The notes under the pieces were generated by a model. That model was given only the letters and a program-made list of their open reading frames with translations, was not told where the DNA came from and did not search any database. The translations under genes were made by a program, and so were the position numbers. 64,000 bases of DNA from Hemileia vastatrix (lineage: Eukaryota > Basidiomycota > Pucciniomycetes > Pucciniales > Zaghouaniaceae), in contig JASXTE010000009.1 of NCBI GenBank assembly GCA_030280995.1, positions 2,140,501-2,204,500 of the forward strand. The letters run 5' to 3'. Numbering within the stretch: position 1 is the stretch's first letter; each line of letters starts with the position of its first letter. This document shows positions 61,750 to 64,000 of the stretch, one piece after another.

Positions 61750-64000
61750 ACAATTGGATCTCTACCACAGTCAAATGAATTGAATTCAGAAGAGCTTTAT
61801 AGCCAAAAGATAATGTTGGAAGCAGCAAATCTTTCTCTTATCAATCTACTAAGCAAATAAGGTTGTTCTCAATTTCTGTATGACAAAATCAACAATCTCA
61901 AACTTCTTAGTGATGTAGGTAAACTAGATACTAATAGAATCATCAGCCTGATTCCCCTTTCTATAGAGACAGTTCTTAATTGATTGCAACTCAATCCATT
62001 ATTTGTCACCAAGACATGCTGTGCTAAGTGCTTTGCTGTTGATGAGTGTAACCCGAAACACCCACCATTAATCTTATCTTTTACTCAACCTTTTTATTCA
62101 TCCTCAAAGTGCTATTTGAAAGATTTAGAATGGAGAGAAGAAACTATTAATTGTGATGAAAGTTTGTATTTGGCTAAGTACAAACAAGAAGAAGCAATCT
62201 ACCCTCCTTGTAAAATGCTTCATCACAACAGTTTGGTTGACTGGATTTCAGGAAAGCGTCAACTAATCAAATTCTAGATGCTGATTGAGAAATAAAATGA
62301 TTTTCTATAAAACATGGAAACGGGTGTGATGAAAGATGTATTCAATGGTTTTGTATAAAAATATTTTTCAGATATTTTTATGAATCAAAATAGAAGAGTT
62401 GATGGATATACAAAAACATAAGGTAATTTAATGTTTAGTTTATATGTTGACTGGTTTAGGACAGGCGGAAGTTGTATTTGAGGTTGTCAGAAATCTGTGG
62501 GTTATATCTTGTTGGTGTGTATGAAGTTTCCCCCAGAAGATTGATACAAAACCAAAAATCTATTTTTGTATGCTATTATTCCTGGTTCAACTGAGCCAAA
62601 GATTGAGAAAATAAATCTTCTTCTGAAGCATCTTGTCGATAAACTAAAGAATATATGGGATGAGATATTTATTGAAAAAACACCTCACTATTCACGAGGC
62701 GGAATAATAAGGGCTTCATTATTCTATTTAATAGGAGACATTCCTGCAATGCAAAAGATTGCTGGTTTTGTAAGTCACTCATACACTTAGTTCTGTTCTG
62801 TCTGTCATATTTTAAAAGACAAAATCAGTGATCATCCACTTGAAAAATTTCTTTACATACTCATGAGGATCATATGCACTGGACAGAGAAGTGGAAAAAG
62901 TTTAAGTCACATTGGGAGCAGGTAACTATTGTTAGGAGTCATGGAGTTTAATGGAGCAAGATAAATAACCTTGTACATTAGCATCCTACGGAATATTACT
63001 CAATTGACTTGATGCATTCACAAATGGTTGGAAATCTTAAAGATCACAGTCTTAATTTTTATCTAATACAAAATTCAACAATTGACTTAGAAAAAAAGGT
63101 GAAAAAGGAAAAAATTAACATGTAAGAAGAGACAATGATGATGCACATTCTGATATATTTCTAAAAAAAGTAATATAAAAAAGGTAGAAGCAACTTAATC
63201 AGCAGTGATTCTAATAATATTGAGCCAGTGTGATGGCATAAAAGACTACAATATACAAGTAAAACAAGACTCTCACAAACATATGTAAGAATGGATAGTG
63301 AAGGAGCTGAATCAAAAGGATCAAACAGAAGGACAAAGTCATTAAGCTCTGAAAATCACTTTCAAACCTTAGAGTTTGGCTCAGAACATGCTTCTGGAAG
63401 TGGAAGTGGAAATTTGAACTATAACTTAAGGAAAACGAGTATTAGCATATCTGAAAGTGAAAGATATAATTCATTCCTTGAGAATATTATAAGTAAGGAA
63501 GATAAAAAGAAAGGCAAAGAGAACAAAATGGAAACAAAAAGAAATCCAAAATTTTCAGCCACTGAGCTAAAGGCAGTGTGGAATGTGATTGAGCAAACAA
63601 AAAAACCCCCCTGGATTTCACAAGTGCCTAAGCAAGTAAGATCTAAAAAGTCAGGTTCCCTCAAAGCTGCGGAGTGGCATGTAATTTATACTTTTTACTT
63701 TCCTTTGTCACTTATCCCCCTTTTTGTAGAGAAATTTAATCAAGCCAAGACATCAGTGATGTCAGAAGACAAACCTAGATAATATTATCTTCTTAAATCA
63801 CTCACCACTTTAAGTTCAATTACCAACTTTTTGAATTTAAAAAATGTATTAACCAATGAAGTTGATAAATTAAAACAACTGCTATTGAAATATTGTAACT
63901 TCTTGTAAAAAGGTTGGAAAAATATAAGCTTTAAGCCAAATCTGCATTTCACTCAACATTTTCCAGAAATGATTTAACTTTTTGGTTCACCTAGAGGTAT
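61750..64000 (+). pseudogene. Tnp2-type (CACTA) transposase relic, runs off right edge
   Basis: Fragments follow the order of basidiomycete Tnp2 transposases. SLIPLSIETVLN-LQLNPLFVTKTCCAKCF (about 61945-62035) with a CX2C pair; PPCKMLHHNSLVDWISGKRQLIKF (to 62277); LMFSLYVDWFRTGG and SVGYILLVCMKFP (62430-62540); YAIIPGSTEPKIEKINLLLKHLVD and RGGIIRASLFYLIGDIPAMQKIAGFVSHSYT-stop-FCSVCH (62566-62810); HGV-stop-WSKINNL and HPTEYYSIDLMHSQMVGNLKDHSLNFY (62940-63065), with a catalytic-type Asp; then ELKAVWNVIEQTKKPPWISQVPKQV...SLKAAEWHVIYTFYFPLSLIPLF (63570-63740) and FKPNLHFTQHFPEMI-stop-LFGSPRG (63930-64000). About ten in-frame stops. It may be an autonomous relative of the CACTA-like elements at 4009 and 38800. 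Confidence 0.85.

Overview
The window looks like a transposon-dominated, AT-rich intergenic block from a basidiomycete fungus, most likely a rust (Pucciniales) or a relative. The grounds are several Ty3/Gypsy families, a Tnp2-type CACTA transposase relic of the kind common in basidiomycetes, a Gag (16.7-17.7 kb) that resembles rust-fungus Gypsy Gags, and introns of about 50 bp with GTAAGT/GTAAGC donors. The taxonomic call is inference. I see no ordinary host gene, rRNA, tRNA or CRISPR array; almost everything can be assigned to nested mobile elements.

Layout. (1) 1-2412: 5' end of a diverged family-A Gypsy element on the minus strand, cut by the window edge, with its LTR at 1236-2412. It sits inside a remnant antisense gene at 2413-2455, next to a family-D LTR (2485-3548). 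(2) 3549-13795: a second family-D LTR, split by a 9.3-kb CACTA-like DNA transposon (4009-13325, TSD TAT) that is filled with ten roughly 608-bp tandem repeats, each carrying a long palindrome. (3) 13796-42280: an old, degraded Gypsy element (D1, plus strand). It is broken by element B (14505-24324, TSD GGTGA, itself hit by a solo LTR of family C), by a full-length family-A element on the minus strand (26559-36282, TSD ATTTT), by a second solo LTR C (37314-38607) and by a 261-bp CACTA-type MITE (38800-39060, TSD ACT). (4) 43330-45690: a family-A integrase/chromodomain relic carrying a solo LTR of family E (44277-45561, TSD GAAAA), followed by about 800 bp of AAAAAT repeat. (5) 46965-56692: an intact family-A element with a 1957-codon uninterrupted Gag-Pol and a CAAAC TSD, inserted into a minus-strand zinc-cluster pseudogene (46536-57855). 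(6) 58008-60343: 3' region of another family-D copy (motif-rich UTR, antisense zinc-cluster gene, LTR). (7) 61750-64000: a Tnp2 transposase pseudogene running off the window.

Three things go beyond routine transposon annotation. First, family A carries a second ORF of about 150 codons overprinted on the Gag N-terminus in the +1 frame. It is recognisable in all three copies, including the diverged one whose main frame is already broken. Second, families B and D carry antisense genes next to the 3' LTR. These encode CX2CX6C-X12-CX2CX6C zinc-cluster proteins with a C-terminal helical tail, and removing one short canonical intron restores a continuous frame. A third gene of the same design is split by the intact A element. 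Third, the CACTA-like element holds a regularly spaced satellite in which the palindrome arms are far better conserved than the rest of the repeat.

Of the nested elements, only the 46965-56692 copy looks capable of encoding all its own proteins. The other copies carry nonsense mutations, frameshifts or insertions.
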